Positions 46,647 to 55,820 are shown, counted from the first letter of the stretch. The stretch: 64,000 nucleotides of DNA from Paradevosia shaoguanensis (GCF_016801025.1 NZ_CP068983.1:1240001-1304000), one strand, 5' to 3'. A program made the numbers and translations. Notes: generated from the sequence alone by a model not told the origin.

Positions 46647-47462
46647 TTATTCCAGGCCGAGCTTGCCCTGGAGCGTCGAGAGGTCTTCGGCCAGCGTATT
46701 GACGGCGCCCGCCAGGACGCGGCGGTCGTCTTCGCTCAGCTTGTCGTAGGACTGATAACCGTCGCCTTCCTTGTACTTGGCGAGGGTGGCGTCGACCGTA
46801 TTGAAGTTGTCGTCCACCTTGGCGACGAAGTCGGCGTCGTCGGTGAGCAGCGGCTTGACCAGCTCGAATATCTTGCGCGAGCCGTCGAAATTGCCCTTGA
46901 AGTCCCAGAGGTCGGTGTGGCTGTAGCGGTCTTCCTCGCCCGAGATCTTGGTGGCGGCGACTTCCTCCATCAGCGCGGCCGCACCGCCCACCACGACGTT
47001 GGGCGGGAAGGTGAGGTCGGCAATGCGGCTATTGAGGTCGGTCACGTCCTGCATCAGCTTGTCGGCAAACTCGCCGACGCCCTCGGTCGTGTTTTCCGCA
47101 AAGAGCGCATATTCGAGGCGGTGGAAACCTGTGAAGCCCGGGTCTTTCTCGGCCTGCTCATGGTCGTCGGCGCGCGAGTCGATCGCGGCGTCGAGGTCGC
47201 TGAAGAGCTCGGCGATAGGCTCGATGCTTTCGTAGTCGATGCGGGTTGGCGCGAAGAGCGCCTTGGCCTTGTCGATATCGCCTGCCTTGACGGCGTCGGT
47301 GAAGGCCTTGGTGTTGTCGACCAGGGTCGCCAAGTGCTCGGAGACGTAGAGCTTGTAGTCCGAGATGGGCTGCACAAGGTCGAGGGCGGAGACTTCGGCC
47401 ATGGCAGGCGAGGCGATGCCGAGGGACAGGACTGCGAAGGCAGCGGGCAGTAGGGGCTTCAT
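46647..47462 (-). CDS. M75 (imelysin/EfeO-like) periplasmic protein, second copy
   Basis: The 271-aa protein has a signal peptide (cleavage near SPAMA) and a single M75 helical domain with the metal-linked motif GFHRLEYALF (HxxE). It lacks the N-terminal cupredoxin domain of classic EfeO. M75 proteins bind ferrous/ferric iron or haem in the periplasm. It is the last gene of the efe operon, 15 bases after efeB, and is a shorter paralogue of the EfeO encoded two genes upstream (compare GLHRIEYGLF there). Confidence 0.88.
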   Translation of the reverse strand: MKPLLPAAFAVLSLGIASPAMAEVSALDLVQPISDYKLYVSEHLATLVDNTKAFTDAVKAGDIDKAKALFAPTRIDYESIEPIAELFSDLDAAIDSRADDHEQAEKDPGFTGFHRLEYALFAENTTEGVGEFADKLMQDVTDLNSRIADLTFPPNVVVGGAAALMEEVAATKISGEEDRYSHTDLWDFKGNFDGSRKIFELVKPLLTDDADFVAKVDDNFNTVDATLAKYKEGDGYQSYDKLSEDDRRVLAGAVNTLAEDLSTLQGKLGLE

Positions 47463-47476
47463 TGAGCGCTCCAGGT

Positions 47477-48781
47477 TCAGGTTGCAGGTGAAGCGGTCGC
47501 TGCCAGCAGGTTGCGGCCGAGGTAGTCGGTGTCATCGACGACACCGGGAAGGACGAAGAAGTAACCGCCGCCGACGGGCTTGATGTATTCCTCGAGCGGT
47601 TCGCCGTTGAGCAGGTTCTGCACGGCGATGAAGCCGCGTTCGAGATCCTGCTGGTAGCAGATGAAGAGCAGTCCCTGGTCGAGCTGGCCATTGCTGGCCA
47701 CGCCATTGGAATAGTTGAACGGGCGCCGCAGGATGAGGTTTTCGCGCGCGGCATGGGTGCGTGGGTTGGCCAGCCGGATATGGGCGTCGAGGGCGGTCAC
47801 CTCGCCCTTGGGGTCGTTGCTGTAGTCGGGCACATCGCTTTCGACCTGGCCGGTGAACGGCGCGCCCGTCGCCTTGCGGCGGCCGAAAATCCGCTCCTGC
47901 TCGCGCAGTGGCGTGCGGTCCCAGCGCTCGACGAAATTGCGGATGATGCGCACGGCCTGGTAGGTGCCGCCAACAGCCCATTCCGGCTCGCCGCTCTCGG
48001 GCTGCACCCAGACCAGGCGGTTCATCTCCGCCTCGTCGCGCGAATCCGGATTGGCCGAGCCGTCGCGGAAGCCCAGGAAGTTGCGGGCGCTTTCGTGATG
48101 CGCGCCCGGCTTGGCCGGCAGCACCGGCACCGAACCCTCCTGCTGCCAGCGCAGCAGGAGCAGGTCGGGCAGGTTCTTTATGATGTCGCGCAGCGCATAC
48201 ATGTTGGTGTCCGCGCCGTTCGAGCTCATCTGCACGCAGATATCGCCGTGGCAGAGCCGGGCATTGAGCGCGTCGTTCTTGAAGGCGCTCATGCGATCGA
48301 GCGTCCTGGGCCTCGCCGCCGCCAGCCCGAAGCGATCATCGAAAAGCGAGGCGCCGACCGACACCGTGATGGTGAGGTTGTTGGGCGCGACGACCGGCCC
48401 CAGAATGCCGGAATCGGCAGGCGGCAGCTTGGGGTCGAGCTCAGGCACGTCCCCACCGCGCATGAGGAAAGCGATGCGGCTGGTGAGAGTCTTGAAAAGG
48501 CGCTCGAGCCCGGCGCGATCTCGCGCCAGCACATCGAAACTCGCCACCATGCCGAAGGCCGGCCGCGGCGTAACGACGCCCGACTGGTGGACGCCATGGA
48601 AGGCCTGCGCCTCCTGCGTCTCGTCGCTTTCAGGCGCATCGGCGACCTGGCTGGCCGGGTCTGTAGCTGTGACGGCCAGAGCAGAACTGCTGGCCAGCAA
48701 TCCTCCAGCCGCACCGAGCCCCAGCAGCAACCGGCGCCGGTTGGTCGAAAGGCCTTTGTCCTCCGGATCGTCCACCCCCAT
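47477..48781 (-). CDS. efeB: EfeB, Tat-exported DyP-type peroxidase
   Basis: The 434-aa protein begins with a twin-arginine signal (NRRRLLLGLGAAGGLLASS). The mature part is a DyP peroxidase: GFRDGSANPDSRD (catalytic Asp), NPRTHAARENLILRRPFNYSNG with the haem His region, and GLLFICYQQDLERGFIAVQ. In EfeUOB, EfeB oxidises Fe2+ or releases iron from haem in the periplasm. The gene starts at the stop of efeO (one-base overlap), placing it in one operon. Confidence 0.93.
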   Translation of the reverse strand: MGVDDPEDKGLSTNRRRLLLGLGAAGGLLASSSALAVTATDPASQVADAPESDETQEAQAFHGVHQSGVVTPRPAFGMVASFDVLARDRAGLERLFKTLTSRIAFLMRGGDVPELDPKLPPADSGILGPVVAPNNLTITVSVGASLFDDRFGLAAARPRTLDRMSAFKNDALNARLCHGDICVQMSSNGADTNMYALRDIIKNLPDLLLLRWQQEGSVPVLPAKPGAHHESARNFLGFRDGSANPDSRDEAEMNRLVWVQPESGEPEWAVGGTYQAVRIIRNFVERWDRTPLREQERIFGRRKATGAPFTGQVESDVPDYSNDPKGEVTALDAHIRLANPRTHAARENLILRRPFNYSNGVASNGQLDQGLLFICYQQDLERGFIAVQNLLNGEPLEEYIKPVGGGYFFVLPGVVDDTDYLGRNLLAATASPAT

Positions 48782-49974
48782 CAGCTCAACCCCAGGGCGG
48801 CGTTGAGCGCCCCCAGATGCTCGGCGAGCGTAGAAAAGCCCTGTGCCAGCCCCTGCCGGGCCTCGACCGAGGCGTCGGTGTAAGGCACAAAGCCATCGCC
48901 CTTGCGCAAGGCGTCGAGCTTGGCCTCGAGCGCCTTCACATCTGCATCGAGGTTCGCCACGAGATCCTTGGCGCCGGTCGGCGCGACAGGACCAAGAAGC
49001 CCCACGACCTTGCGCATGCTCGAGACGTTGGCAGCGATGGCGACGAGGTCGGTATTGGCATAGTGATCCTCGCCGGCGACGATGGCGCTGGCTGCAGCCG
49101 AGGCCAGCCGCTCGGCATTGCCCGCGAGGTCTGCCGGCTGCGCCTTCACTTCCTTGAGGCGCTGCTGGAGCGTAGCTGCGTCAGCCACCAGCTTGTCGGC
49201 AACCGAGGCAAGGCCATCGACACTGTTCTGCGCAAAAAGCCCGTATTCGATACGGTGAAGACCGGTGAAGGCCGGATCGGCCTCGCGCTGGGCGAGGTAG
49301 TCGGCGATGCCATCGATGCTGTTGTGGAGATCGGCGAAGCGCGCTGCCTCGGGCTCGATCTCGGCATAGGCGGCGCGCGCGGCGGGGTAGAGCGCCTTCG
49401 CCGTTTCGACGTCGCCAGCCTTGACGGCGTCGGACAGCGCGCCGACAGCCTTGACGAAGGCGTTGGATTTGAGCGTCAGGAACACCTTGTATTCGGCCAG
49501 CGGCCCGATAAAGGCGGTCAGTGTGGGCTGCGCGGCCGCTTCGGCATCGGCGGCAGCAGAAGGCGTCACGTGCAGCACGCCGCGCGGATTGCTCAGCAGG
49601 CCGCAGGTAATGGCGTAGTCGCCGGGCTTGAGCTTGGCAGAAAGGCTCTGGACGAAGCCCGGGGCGATATTCTCGCGCTCCTCGACCACCATGACGCCAT
49701 CGAGAATTTCCCATTCGACGGCGCGGTCCGAGGCATTGGCGATCTCGAACAGCGTCGTACCGGCCGGCACGGTCAACTCGTTGGGGTCGCAGGCATTGGC
49801 GCTGATGGTGACGCGCAGCGCCTTGGCCGAGGCGTCGTCGCCTCCGCGCAACGTCGAAGTGTAATAGAAGGCGGCGCCGCCGAGCAGGACCAGCAGGATG
49901 GCACCGGCCAGCCCGAAGCGGACAAGCCCGGATTGCAGATTGCCTTGCGGTTGAGAAGCGGAAGGAGGGCTCAT
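48781..49974 (-). CDS. efeO: EfeO, periplasmic cupredoxin plus M75 iron-binding protein
   Basis: The 397-aa protein has an N-terminal membrane/signal segment (residues about 22-42) and a cupredoxin-like domain (about 55-135; SANACDPNELTVPAG, ITCGLLSNPRG). An M75 domain (about 150-397) carries the HxxE motif GLHRIEYGLF. EfeO captures iron and passes it to the EfeU permease. The gene is four bases from efeU and abuts efeB. Confidence 0.93.
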   Translation of the reverse strand: MSPPSASQPQGNLQSGLVRFGLAGAILLVLLGGAAFYYTSTLRGGDDASAKALRVTISANACDPNELTVPAGTTLFEIANASDRAVEWEILDGVMVVEERENIAPGFVQSLSAKLKPGDYAITCGLLSNPRGVLHVTPSAAADAEAAAQPTLTAFIGPLAEYKVFLTLKSNAFVKAVGALSDAVKAGDVETAKALYPAARAAYAEIEPEAARFADLHNSIDGIADYLAQREADPAFTGLHRIEYGLFAQNSVDGLASVADKLVADAATLQQRLKEVKAQPADLAGNAERLASAAASAIVAGEDHYANTDLVAIAANVSSMRKVVGLLGPVAPTGAKDLVANLDADVKALEAKLDALRKGDGFVPYTDASVEARQGLAQGFSTLAEHLGALNAALGLS

Positions 49975-49977
49975 CGA

Positions 49978-50823
49978 TCAGGAACGGGTCGGCGCTGCAT
50001 TGGAGGGAACGGCCGGGCGCGGGCTGGTCGGCATCAGGAACAACAGCAGCGTGACGGCGAGGAAGACGACATAGACCAGCACTTCGCCGATCGTGGGCGT
50101 GTCCTGATAGCCGAGGAGGCCGGCAAACACCGTACCCAGCGGGCTATCGACCGGCAGCACGCCGCTGAGATCGAAGGCGATCGCCTGCAGCCCGTTCCAG
50201 ATACCCGCCTCATGGAGCGAGCGTACCGCGCCGGCGATAATGCCCGCCGCGACGATCAGGATGAAAACGCCGGTCCAGCGGAAGAATTTGCGCAGGTTCA
50301 GCTTGATGCCGCCGGCATAGATGCCGTAGCCGATCGCGGCCGAGACCAGGATGCCCAGCAGCGCCCCGAGCGGCGCCTGCGCGCCTTCGGACTGCTGGAA
50401 GACGGCGAGCAGGAAGAACACGGATTCCACGCCCTCGCGCGCCACCGCCAGGAAGATCATGCCGATCAGCGCGAAGGTCGAGGCGTGATGACCGTCGAAG
50501 GCGCGGTCGATGGAGCCCTGCAATTCGGACTTGATGGAGCGCGAAGCCCTGCGCATCCAGAACACCATGCTGACCAGCATCGCCACGGCGACGAGCCCGA
50601 CAATGGCCTCGAACAATTCCTGGGTCTTCTGCGGAAATTCGGCCTTGGCGAACTGCAGCCCGGCGCCGACGAAAAGCGACAGCGCGACGGCGAGCAGGAT
50701 CCCGATCCAGACTATCGGCATGAAGCCCGATCGTCCTGTCTGCTTGAGATATCCGGCGACGATACCGACAATCAGCGCGGCCTCGATGCCCTCGCGCAGC
50801 ATGATCAGGAATGGGACAAGCAT
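49978..50823 (-). CDS. efeU: EfeU, FTR1-family iron permease
   Basis: The 281-aa membrane protein has seven predicted helices and both REGxE iron-translocation motifs (MLREGIEAALIVGI and AREGVESVFFLLAVF). It imports iron that EfeB and EfeO have processed. It is the promoter-proximal gene of efeU-efeO-efeB and an extra M75 gene. The start has AGAAGG upstream. Confidence 0.94.
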   Translation of the reverse strand: MLVPFLIMLREGIEAALIVGIVAGYLKQTGRSGFMPIVWIGILLAVALSLFVGAGLQFAKAEFPQKTQELFEAIVGLVAVAMLVSMVFWMRRASRSIKSELQGSIDRAFDGHHASTFALIGMIFLAVAREGVESVFFLLAVFQQSEGAQAPLGALLGILVSAAIGYGIYAGGIKLNLRKFFRWTGVFILIVAAGIIAGAVRSLHEAGIWNGLQAIAFDLSGVLPVDSPLGTVFAGLLGYQDTPTIGEVLVYVVFLAVTLLLFLMPTSPRPAVPSNAAPTRS

Positions 50824-51153
50824 GGCTAACCTTCTAGCACCGGGTCTTGCCCGGCCCGGGGCTACCTACCTAGAACCAGGAAAACCTGAGCGCAAGGGTT
50901 AAGTTTGAGCAGGCGTCCACCCGCTGAGACAGTCGGCCGAGGACACCGACGATGCCGCCGACGGGCAAAGCCCCCATGCCAGCGCTGACCGCATGCGGCA
51001 CCGCGACGCGGAAGCGCCGCTGAAACCATGGAAACACGGGCTCTTCGCAACGCCGCTCAGGCCGCCCTTCTCGCCCCCGAGCATGACAACGGTTGATCGC
51101 GCATTTATAAACATGATTATTATACTCATATTATTGGACTGAGGAACCTGATC
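50824..51153. other. Divergent control region between efeU and pseudoazurin, 330 bases
   Basis: The efeU leader holds an inverted pair TTCTAG (50832-50837) and CTAGAA (50870-50875) around a small hairpin CCGGG/CCCGG. It could be an iron-regulatory element but matches no consensus exactly. Near the pseudoazurin start lies a very AT-rich stretch (about 51095-51135) that is a likely promoter. A TTGAT half-site occurs at about 51093, but its partner ATCAA is absent. The remaining open frames look spurious. Confidence 0.45.
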
Positions 51154-51603
51154 ATGCGCCTAACCCGTCTCACGCTCGCCGGTCTCGTCGTCGCGGCACT
51201 TTCGAGCCTTCCTGCGCTTGCCGCCGATTTCGAGGTTAAGATGCTCAACAAGGGCTCGGACGGCAGCCCGATGGTGTTCGAACCCGCCCTGACCCAGATT
51301 CAGCCCGGCGACACCGTGCACTTCATCGCCGCCAGCAAGGGCCACAACGCCGAGACCATTCCGGGCATGTTCCCGGAAGGCGCCGAAGCCTTCAAAAGCC
51401 CGATCGGCAAGGATTTCAGCTTCACTTTCGAGAAAGACGGGATCTACGGCATCCGCTGCACGCCGCATTACGGCATGGGCATGGTGGCCATGATCGTGGT
51501 GGGCGAGCCGACGAACCTCGACGAGGCCAAGGGCGTCAAGCAACCGGGCAAGGCTGCCGACCGGTTCGAGGCGATCTTCACCCAGCTCGAAGCCGCGAAA
51601 TAG
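51154..51603 (+). CDS. Pseudoazurin (type 1 blue copper protein)
   Basis: The 149-aa protein has a signal peptide (cleavage after LPALA). The cupredoxin fold has copper ligands His in ASKGHNAET and the Cys-His-Met set in GIRCTPHYGMGM. Pseudoazurins carry electrons in the periplasm, for example to nitrite or nitrous oxide reductase or from quinoproteins. GAGGAA lies eight bases upstream of the ATG. Convergent with the quinoprotein-linked binding-protein gene; it may link the nearby dehydrogenase, or the NosR system, to terminal oxidases. Confidence 0.94.
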   Translation: MRLTRLTLAGLVVAALSSLPALAADFEVKMLNKGSDGSPMVFEPALTQIQPGDTVHFIAASKGHNAETIPGMFPEGAEAFKSPIGKDFSFTFEKDGIYGIRCTPHYGMGMVAMIVVGEPTNLDEAKGVKQPGKAADRFEAIFTQLEAAK

Positions 51604-51608
51604 GCAAA

Positions 51609-51649
51609 CGGCCCGGCAGGATCATCTGCCGGGCCGCTCTTTTGGTTTT
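51609..51649 (+). terminator. Rho-independent terminator after pseudoazurin gene
   Basis: The 11-pair stem CGGCCCGGCAG/CTGCCGGGCCG with a six-base loop is followed by CTCTTTTGGTTTT. It lies at the junction with the convergent gene and may work for both directions. Confidence 0.9.
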
Positions 51650-52946
51650 AGGCGCCGCAGGTGCCTTCACCCAGGTCGCCCAGGCTATCGAGCCAAGCTT
51701 GCGGGTCCGCGCCCGCCTCGCCCGATGGCAGCGAGCCGTCGAGCTTTGCGACGTTGATGCGGGAATCGAGGTCCATGCGCGACCATTCCGCGTCCTGGTC
51801 GATCGCCACCGTATAGAGCGGCTGACGCAGTTGATGGTCCCACGGGCGGAAGGAGAGCTTGGTTCCCTTGAGCGCATCGAAAGCGGAGTCGGGCTTTTCG
51901 AGATGATCGATCAGGGCCTCGGCCTCGGTCGAGCCGGTCGCCATCACCGTTTCAAGGATGATCTTGATGGCGTGATAGGACGACCAGGCGGTCGGATCGG
52001 CGCCCTCGCCCCATTGCGCGCGGATGAGTTCGTTGAAGGCATGAGCGTCCGGCGCCGGGTTGGTGGTTTCCCAGAGCGCCACGCGCAGGCGCGGGTTGAG
52101 CGTGGGCAGGCGATAGCGCGCCGCGGCGATGAAGTCGCGAGTCTGCGTGATCGTGTGCGGGAAGCTCGAGACCGGCACCTTGATGCCCGCCTCTTCCATC
52201 TGGAGGATGAAGCTGAACTGGTCGAAGGCCTGCAGCAAGACGATCACGAGATCGGCCTCGGTATCCTTCATGCGGTCCACATCGTCGTAATAGATCGAGA
52301 GCGCCGCCGGCACCGCAGTCTCGCCAACCACGGTCGCGCCGACCTTACCGGCTGCCGTTTTCAGCCGCGCCAGCATGGCCTTGCCACGGCGGGTCGTGTC
52401 GGTAACGACGTGCCACTTCTTCTGGCCCTGGGCGAGCGCCACCATGGCCATGGCGTCGAGATACATCGCGTCACTGGCTTCGACGTGGAAGACGTAGCGG
52501 CTGCAGCCGGCCCCGCGCAGCGCGTCGTCGGTTTCCCCGACATTGAAGAACGGGATCTTGGCCTTGGCCGCGATCTTGGCCAGCTCATGCGCCTGCCCGT
52601 CGCCGATGCCGCCGACCAGCGCGCAGATGTCGCCCGTTTCCACCAGCCGTTCTCCGGCACGCACCGCCGCCTCGACGGTCGGCGAGGTCGCGGTCAGGAG
52701 CTTGAGCTGCAGGCCATTGGCTTCCGCCACGCCGCCGAGCTGGCTTTCGGCCAGCATCGCGCCCATGCGGCCGCCGTCGCCGATGAAGTCGTTGACCGAG
52801 GCCCGCACGAAGGAGGGACCGGTCTTGGACGGAAAGACAGTGCCGATGCGGACTGCCTTGGCTTCGGCGGCATTGATCCGGCCGATGGCGGGCAGCGACA
52901 GGGCGGCGGCGCCGGCCGCCAGGAAAGCGCGTCTCGAAAGGGTCAC
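51648..52946 (-). CDS. ABC-type substrate-binding protein of the PQQ alcohol dehydrogenase system
   Basis: The 432-aa protein has a twin-arginine signal (LSRRAFLAAGAAALSLPAIG). It has a periplasmic type I (LivJ-like) binding fold (VRIGTVFPSKTGPSFVRASVNDFI). The C-terminal LSFRPWDHQLRQPLYTVAIDQ and the end LDSLGDLGEGTCGA are shared with the protein at 63253-64000. This identifies it as the binding protein that accompanies quinoprotein dehydrogenases. In Pseudomonas putida the related PedA1A2BC transporter supports lanthanum-dependent growth. The start overlaps the stop of the XoxJ-like gene. Confidence 0.85.
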   Translation of the reverse strand: MTLSRRAFLAAGAAALSLPAIGRINAAEAKAVRIGTVFPSKTGPSFVRASVNDFIGDGGRMGAMLAESQLGGVAEANGLQLKLLTATSPTVEAAVRAGERLVETGDICALVGGIGDGQAHELAKIAAKAKIPFFNVGETDDALRGAGCSRYVFHVEASDAMYLDAMAMVALAQGQKKWHVVTDTTRRGKAMLARLKTAAGKVGATVVGETAVPAALSIYYDDVDRMKDTEADLVIVLLQAFDQFSFILQMEEAGIKVPVSSFPHTITQTRDFIAAARYRLPTLNPRLRVALWETTNPAPDAHAFNELIRAQWGEGADPTAWSSYHAIKIILETVMATGSTEAEALIDHLEKPDSAFDALKGTKLSFRPWDHQLRQPLYTVAIDQDAEWSRMDLDSRINVAKLDGSLPSGEAGADPQAWLDSLGDLGEGTCGA

Positions 52947-53788
52947 GGCTTCTGCTCCTCGATGCTCAGGGTCGGCCGAGGCAGGAAGAGCGTCGGTACG
53001 TGGTATTCGTCCAGGATGGCGTAGATGTCGTCCCAGCGCTTGGCGATGGCGACGTCGAGCTGGTCGCGCAGCGATTCATCGCCGGTGCGGACGGCGATCA
53101 CGATGGTGCGGTACATCGGGACGAAGGGCATGTCGAATTCGGGAACCGGCACGACCTTGAGCGGCGGGTTCTGCCGCGCCGCATAATAGCCGGCGACCGG
53201 GCCCCATGGCACGGCCACGTCGATCTCCTTGCGCGCCACCGATTCAACCAGCGTCGCGAACGGACCTTCCGGGTTGGGGTCGCGCGTCACGTAGCTTTCG
53301 ACGACATTGCGTGAATGGCCGCGCTTGTTGAGCGCCAGGTGCGGGTTGTCCGTGGCCGTGGTCACGCCGAGCTTGAGATCGCCCAGCACGGCGTCATCGA
53401 ACGTGGAAATGTCATAGCCCTCGCCGTCGCGATAAACGAAGGCATAGGGGCTGCGGTAATAGGCGATGGTCGGAATGACGCCGTCGCGCCCGTCCGGCAC
53501 GCCGATCATCATGTCGCAATTGCCCTCGCGAAGCTGCTCGGTGATCATGCTCGGGGAGAGCGTCCACCATTGATAGGTGAGCTTGGCGCCCATCTCGTCG
53601 GCGAGAACCTGCGCGATCCGGTTTTCATAGCCCTGGCCCGTGCCGTGCGATTGCGGCATGTAATTGGGGTCGGCGCAGACGCGCATTTCCCAGGCATTGG
53701 CGGAAACGGTCGCGAGTCCGGCCAGCACGAGGGCGGTCGCCGAACGTCTGCAAGCGCGCGCAAGAAGGCGCTGCAGGGACAGGATCAT
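52943..53788 (-). CDS. XoxJ-like periplasmic protein (quinoprotein dehydrogenase-associated)
   Basis: The 281-aa protein has a signal peptide (ending VSANAWE). Its SBP_bac_3 fold begins MRVCADPNYMPQSHGTGQGYENRIAQVLADEMGA and continues with NCDMMIGVPDGRDGV. This matches the MoxJ/XoxJ family encoded next to methanol and alcohol dehydrogenases. XoxJ is thought to help activate the dehydrogenase rather than to import a solute. The ATG follows GGAG. It is located directly after the dehydrogenase gene but behind a terminator-like hairpin. Confidence 0.88.
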   Translation of the reverse strand: MILSLQRLLARACRRSATALVLAGLATVSANAWEMRVCADPNYMPQSHGTGQGYENRIAQVLADEMGAKLTYQWWTLSPSMITEQLREGNCDMMIGVPDGRDGVIPTIAYYRSPYAFVYRDGEGYDISTFDDAVLGDLKLGVTTATDNPHLALNKRGHSRNVVESYVTRDPNPEGPFATLVESVARKEIDVAVPWGPVAGYYAARQNPPLKVVPVPEFDMPFVPMYRTIVIAVRTGDESLRDQLDVAIAKRWDDIYAILDEYHVPTLFLPRPTLSIEEQKP

Positions 53789-53802
53789 CTTACAACTCCA
53801 GC

Positions 53803-53838
53803 TTAAAACAAACCCGGCAGGCCGTGGGGCCAGCCGGG
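53803..53838 (-). terminator. Terminator/attenuator between dehydrogenase and XoxJ-like genes
   Basis: On the minus strand a stem CCCGGCTGGCC/GGCCTGCCGGG (one T-T mismatch) with a four-base loop is followed by TTTGTTTTAA. It should end most dehydrogenase transcripts while some readthrough serves the downstream genes. Confidence 0.85.
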
Positions 53839-53894
53839 CGTATTGTCGTCGGTTCGATGCAGCGGCTCAATGGCCGCCGCACCAAACTTGAGCC

Positions 53895-55820
53895 TTACTC
53901 GCCGAGGGCGAACACGTAGAGCGTGCTGCCTTCGCGCTGGTAGCGGTTCACTGCGTCAGGAGCCGCATCGGCGGCCACCGGCAGGACACCCGGACGGGCG
54001 CTGGCGATGACGGCGATGTACTGCTTGCCGTCGTGCATGTAGGTGACCGGGGAGACCGAGGTGTTGTTACCGGTACGGAACTCCCAGACCACTTCACCGG
54101 TCTTGGCGTTGATCGCGCGGAACGCACCCTTGTCGTCGCCACCCACGAACAGGATGTCCGTGGCGGTTGCCATGATCGGGTCCTGGGACGGCTGGACGTA
54201 GTCGATGCTCCAGACGGTCTTGCCGGTAACCGGATCGTTGGCCTGAAGCTGGTTCTTCACGTCGGTCTTGTTGCCGTCGCGGTCGACCCAGAACTTCTCG
54301 CCGGTCCATTCGAACAGCTTATAGCCTTCGGCCGTCATCGGGTAGACGTACTGGCCTTCGGTCATGCGCATGGAGCGGCAACCGAACTGGACGCTGGTAT
54401 AGAGCAGGCCAGTGGAGGGCGAGTAGGCGTCGTTTTCCCAGTTACGGGCAGCGATGGTCGGGCAGATGACTGCTTCCGTGCCCGAGGGCGCGTCGCCGGC
54501 GTCTTCGCCATAAAGCTCGGCTTCCTCGGCGGCGATCGCCTTGTCCTTCTCGGTCAGAGCGCCAGCCTGCGTGTACTTCAGCCGGTCTTCGGCGTTGGTG
54601 AACAGCATGGTGTCGATGTTGTACATCGGGCTGCCGGTGGCCTTGTCGATGCCCTTGATGATGTTCTGGTGAACAAACGGCCAGGGATCGTTGAGGAGTT
54701 CGCCGGTGGTACGGTCGAGGACGTAGAAGTAGCCGTTACGGGCAGCGCGGACGAGCGCCTTGTGCTTCACGCCATTGATCTCGAGATCGACGAGCGGGTT
54801 GATGTTGGGCTCGTCAAGGTCCCACTGGTCCTGCGGCGTCACGTTGTAGGCCCAGATGAGCTCACCGGTGGTGGCATCGCGAGCCAGGATCGAGGCGCAG
54901 TAGTTCGAGCGGTAGCTCTGCAGAACGCCATTTGCGTCCAGGTCGAGCTCACCCCACGGACGACGATAGTCCGGGTTCCACGGACCGCAGTTACCGGTCG
55001 AGTGGTAGAACATGTTCAGTTCGGGATCGTAGGTGAAGTAGCCCCAGTTGGTGCCGCCACCGTGCTTCCAGGAATCTTCGAACCAGGAGGCTTCCGCCGG
55101 GTTCTCGATCTGGTCGAACTTGTAGAAGGGCTTGAAGCGCGGGCCGATGCCCACGTCCTTGTTCGGGCCCATGCTGTAGTAGCGCCACTTTTCTTCACCG
55201 GTATTGATGTCGAAAGCGACCACGTAGCCACGGGCGCCGTATTCACCACCAGCCATGCCGGCGATGTAGAGATCCTTGATCACGATGCCGTTGCCGACCA
55301 TCGTCTCGGCGGCCTTGATGTCGGTCGCCTGCTTTTCCCAAAGCAGAGCGCCGGTCTCGGCGTCGAGCGAGTAGACCTTGCCACCCAGCGACTGGAAGAA
55401 CAGCTTGCCTTCGGCGTAGTTGATGCCGCGCGTCTGTGCACCGCAGCACGCCAGCGGCGTGACTTCGGACAGGTTCGACGAATCAGCGCGGAATTCCCAC
55501 TTGATGGCGCCCGCGTCGCTCAGGTCCAGCGCGTAGATGCGGTTGGGCTTGGGCGTAGCGATGTACATCGTATCGCCGACGACGAGCGGCGGGGCCTGGG
55601 CTTCGTCCGCAACGCCGATCTGGAACGTCCAGTCGACCCTCAGCTTGTTGACGTTGTCGAGGGTGATCTGGTCGAGCTGGCTGAAGTTCCAGCCATTGTA
55701 GGTGATGCTGGGCATCACGTTGTTGGCCGGATCCGCCTGAAGCTTCAGCACGTCCTCGTTGGCCAGGGCACCGGAACAGACGCCCGCCACCACGGCTGCC
55801 GAAAAGGCGATGTTTTTCAA
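53895..55820 (-). CDS. PQQ-dependent alcohol/methanol dehydrogenase with lanthanide-type site (XoxF/ExaF-like)
   Basis: The 641-aa protein is an eight-bladed quinoprotein with a signal peptide. It shows the vicinal disulfide CC (125-126), metal ligands Glu193 (GGEYGARGYV) and Asn277 (STGNCGPWNPD), and catalytic Asp334 followed by Asp336 in TPQDQWDLDEPN. MxaF-type calcium enzymes have Ala at the last position; Asp there marks lanthanide-dependent XoxF/ExaF/PedH enzymes. The insert at about 405-450 (many Glu/Asp/Lys) makes it longer than the usual ~600 aa. The coordinate uses TTG at 55820, but GGAGGAG lies 20 bases before it; an in-frame ATT at 55835 has ideal spacing. Substrate (methanol or another alcohol) cannot be read from sequence. 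Confidence 0.9.
   Translation of the reverse strand: MKNIAFSAAVVAGVCSGALANEDVLKLQADPANNVMPSITYNGWNFSQLDQITLDNVNKLRVDWTFQIGVADEAQAPPLVVGDTMYIATPKPNRIYALDLSDAGAIKWEFRADSSNLSEVTPLACCGAQTRGINYAEGKLFFQSLGGKVYSLDAETGALLWEKQATDIKAAETMVGNGIVIKDLYIAGMAGGEYGARGYVVAFDINTGEEKWRYYSMGPNKDVGIGPRFKPFYKFDQIENPAEASWFEDSWKHGGGTNWGYFTYDPELNMFYHSTGNCGPWNPDYRRPWGELDLDANGVLQSYRSNYCASILARDATTGELIWAYNVTPQDQWDLDEPNINPLVDLEINGVKHKALVRAARNGYFYVLDRTTGELLNDPWPFVHQNIIKGIDKATGSPMYNIDTMLFTNAEDRLKYTQAGALTEKDKAIAAEEAELYGEDAGDAPSGTEAVICPTIAARNWENDAYSPSTGLLYTSVQFGCRSMRMTEGQYVYPMTAEGYKLFEWTGEKFWVDRDGNKTDVKNQLQANDPVTGKTVWSIDYVQPSQDPIMATATDILFVGGDDKGAFRAINAKTGEVVWEFRTGNNTSVSPVTYMHDGKQYIAVIASARPGVLPVAADAAPDAVNRYQREGSTLYVFALGE

Noticed and set aside
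51080-51110. FNR/NNR box upstream of pseudoazurin
   Set aside because: Only the TTGAT half is present; the required ATCAA at four-base spacing is missing.
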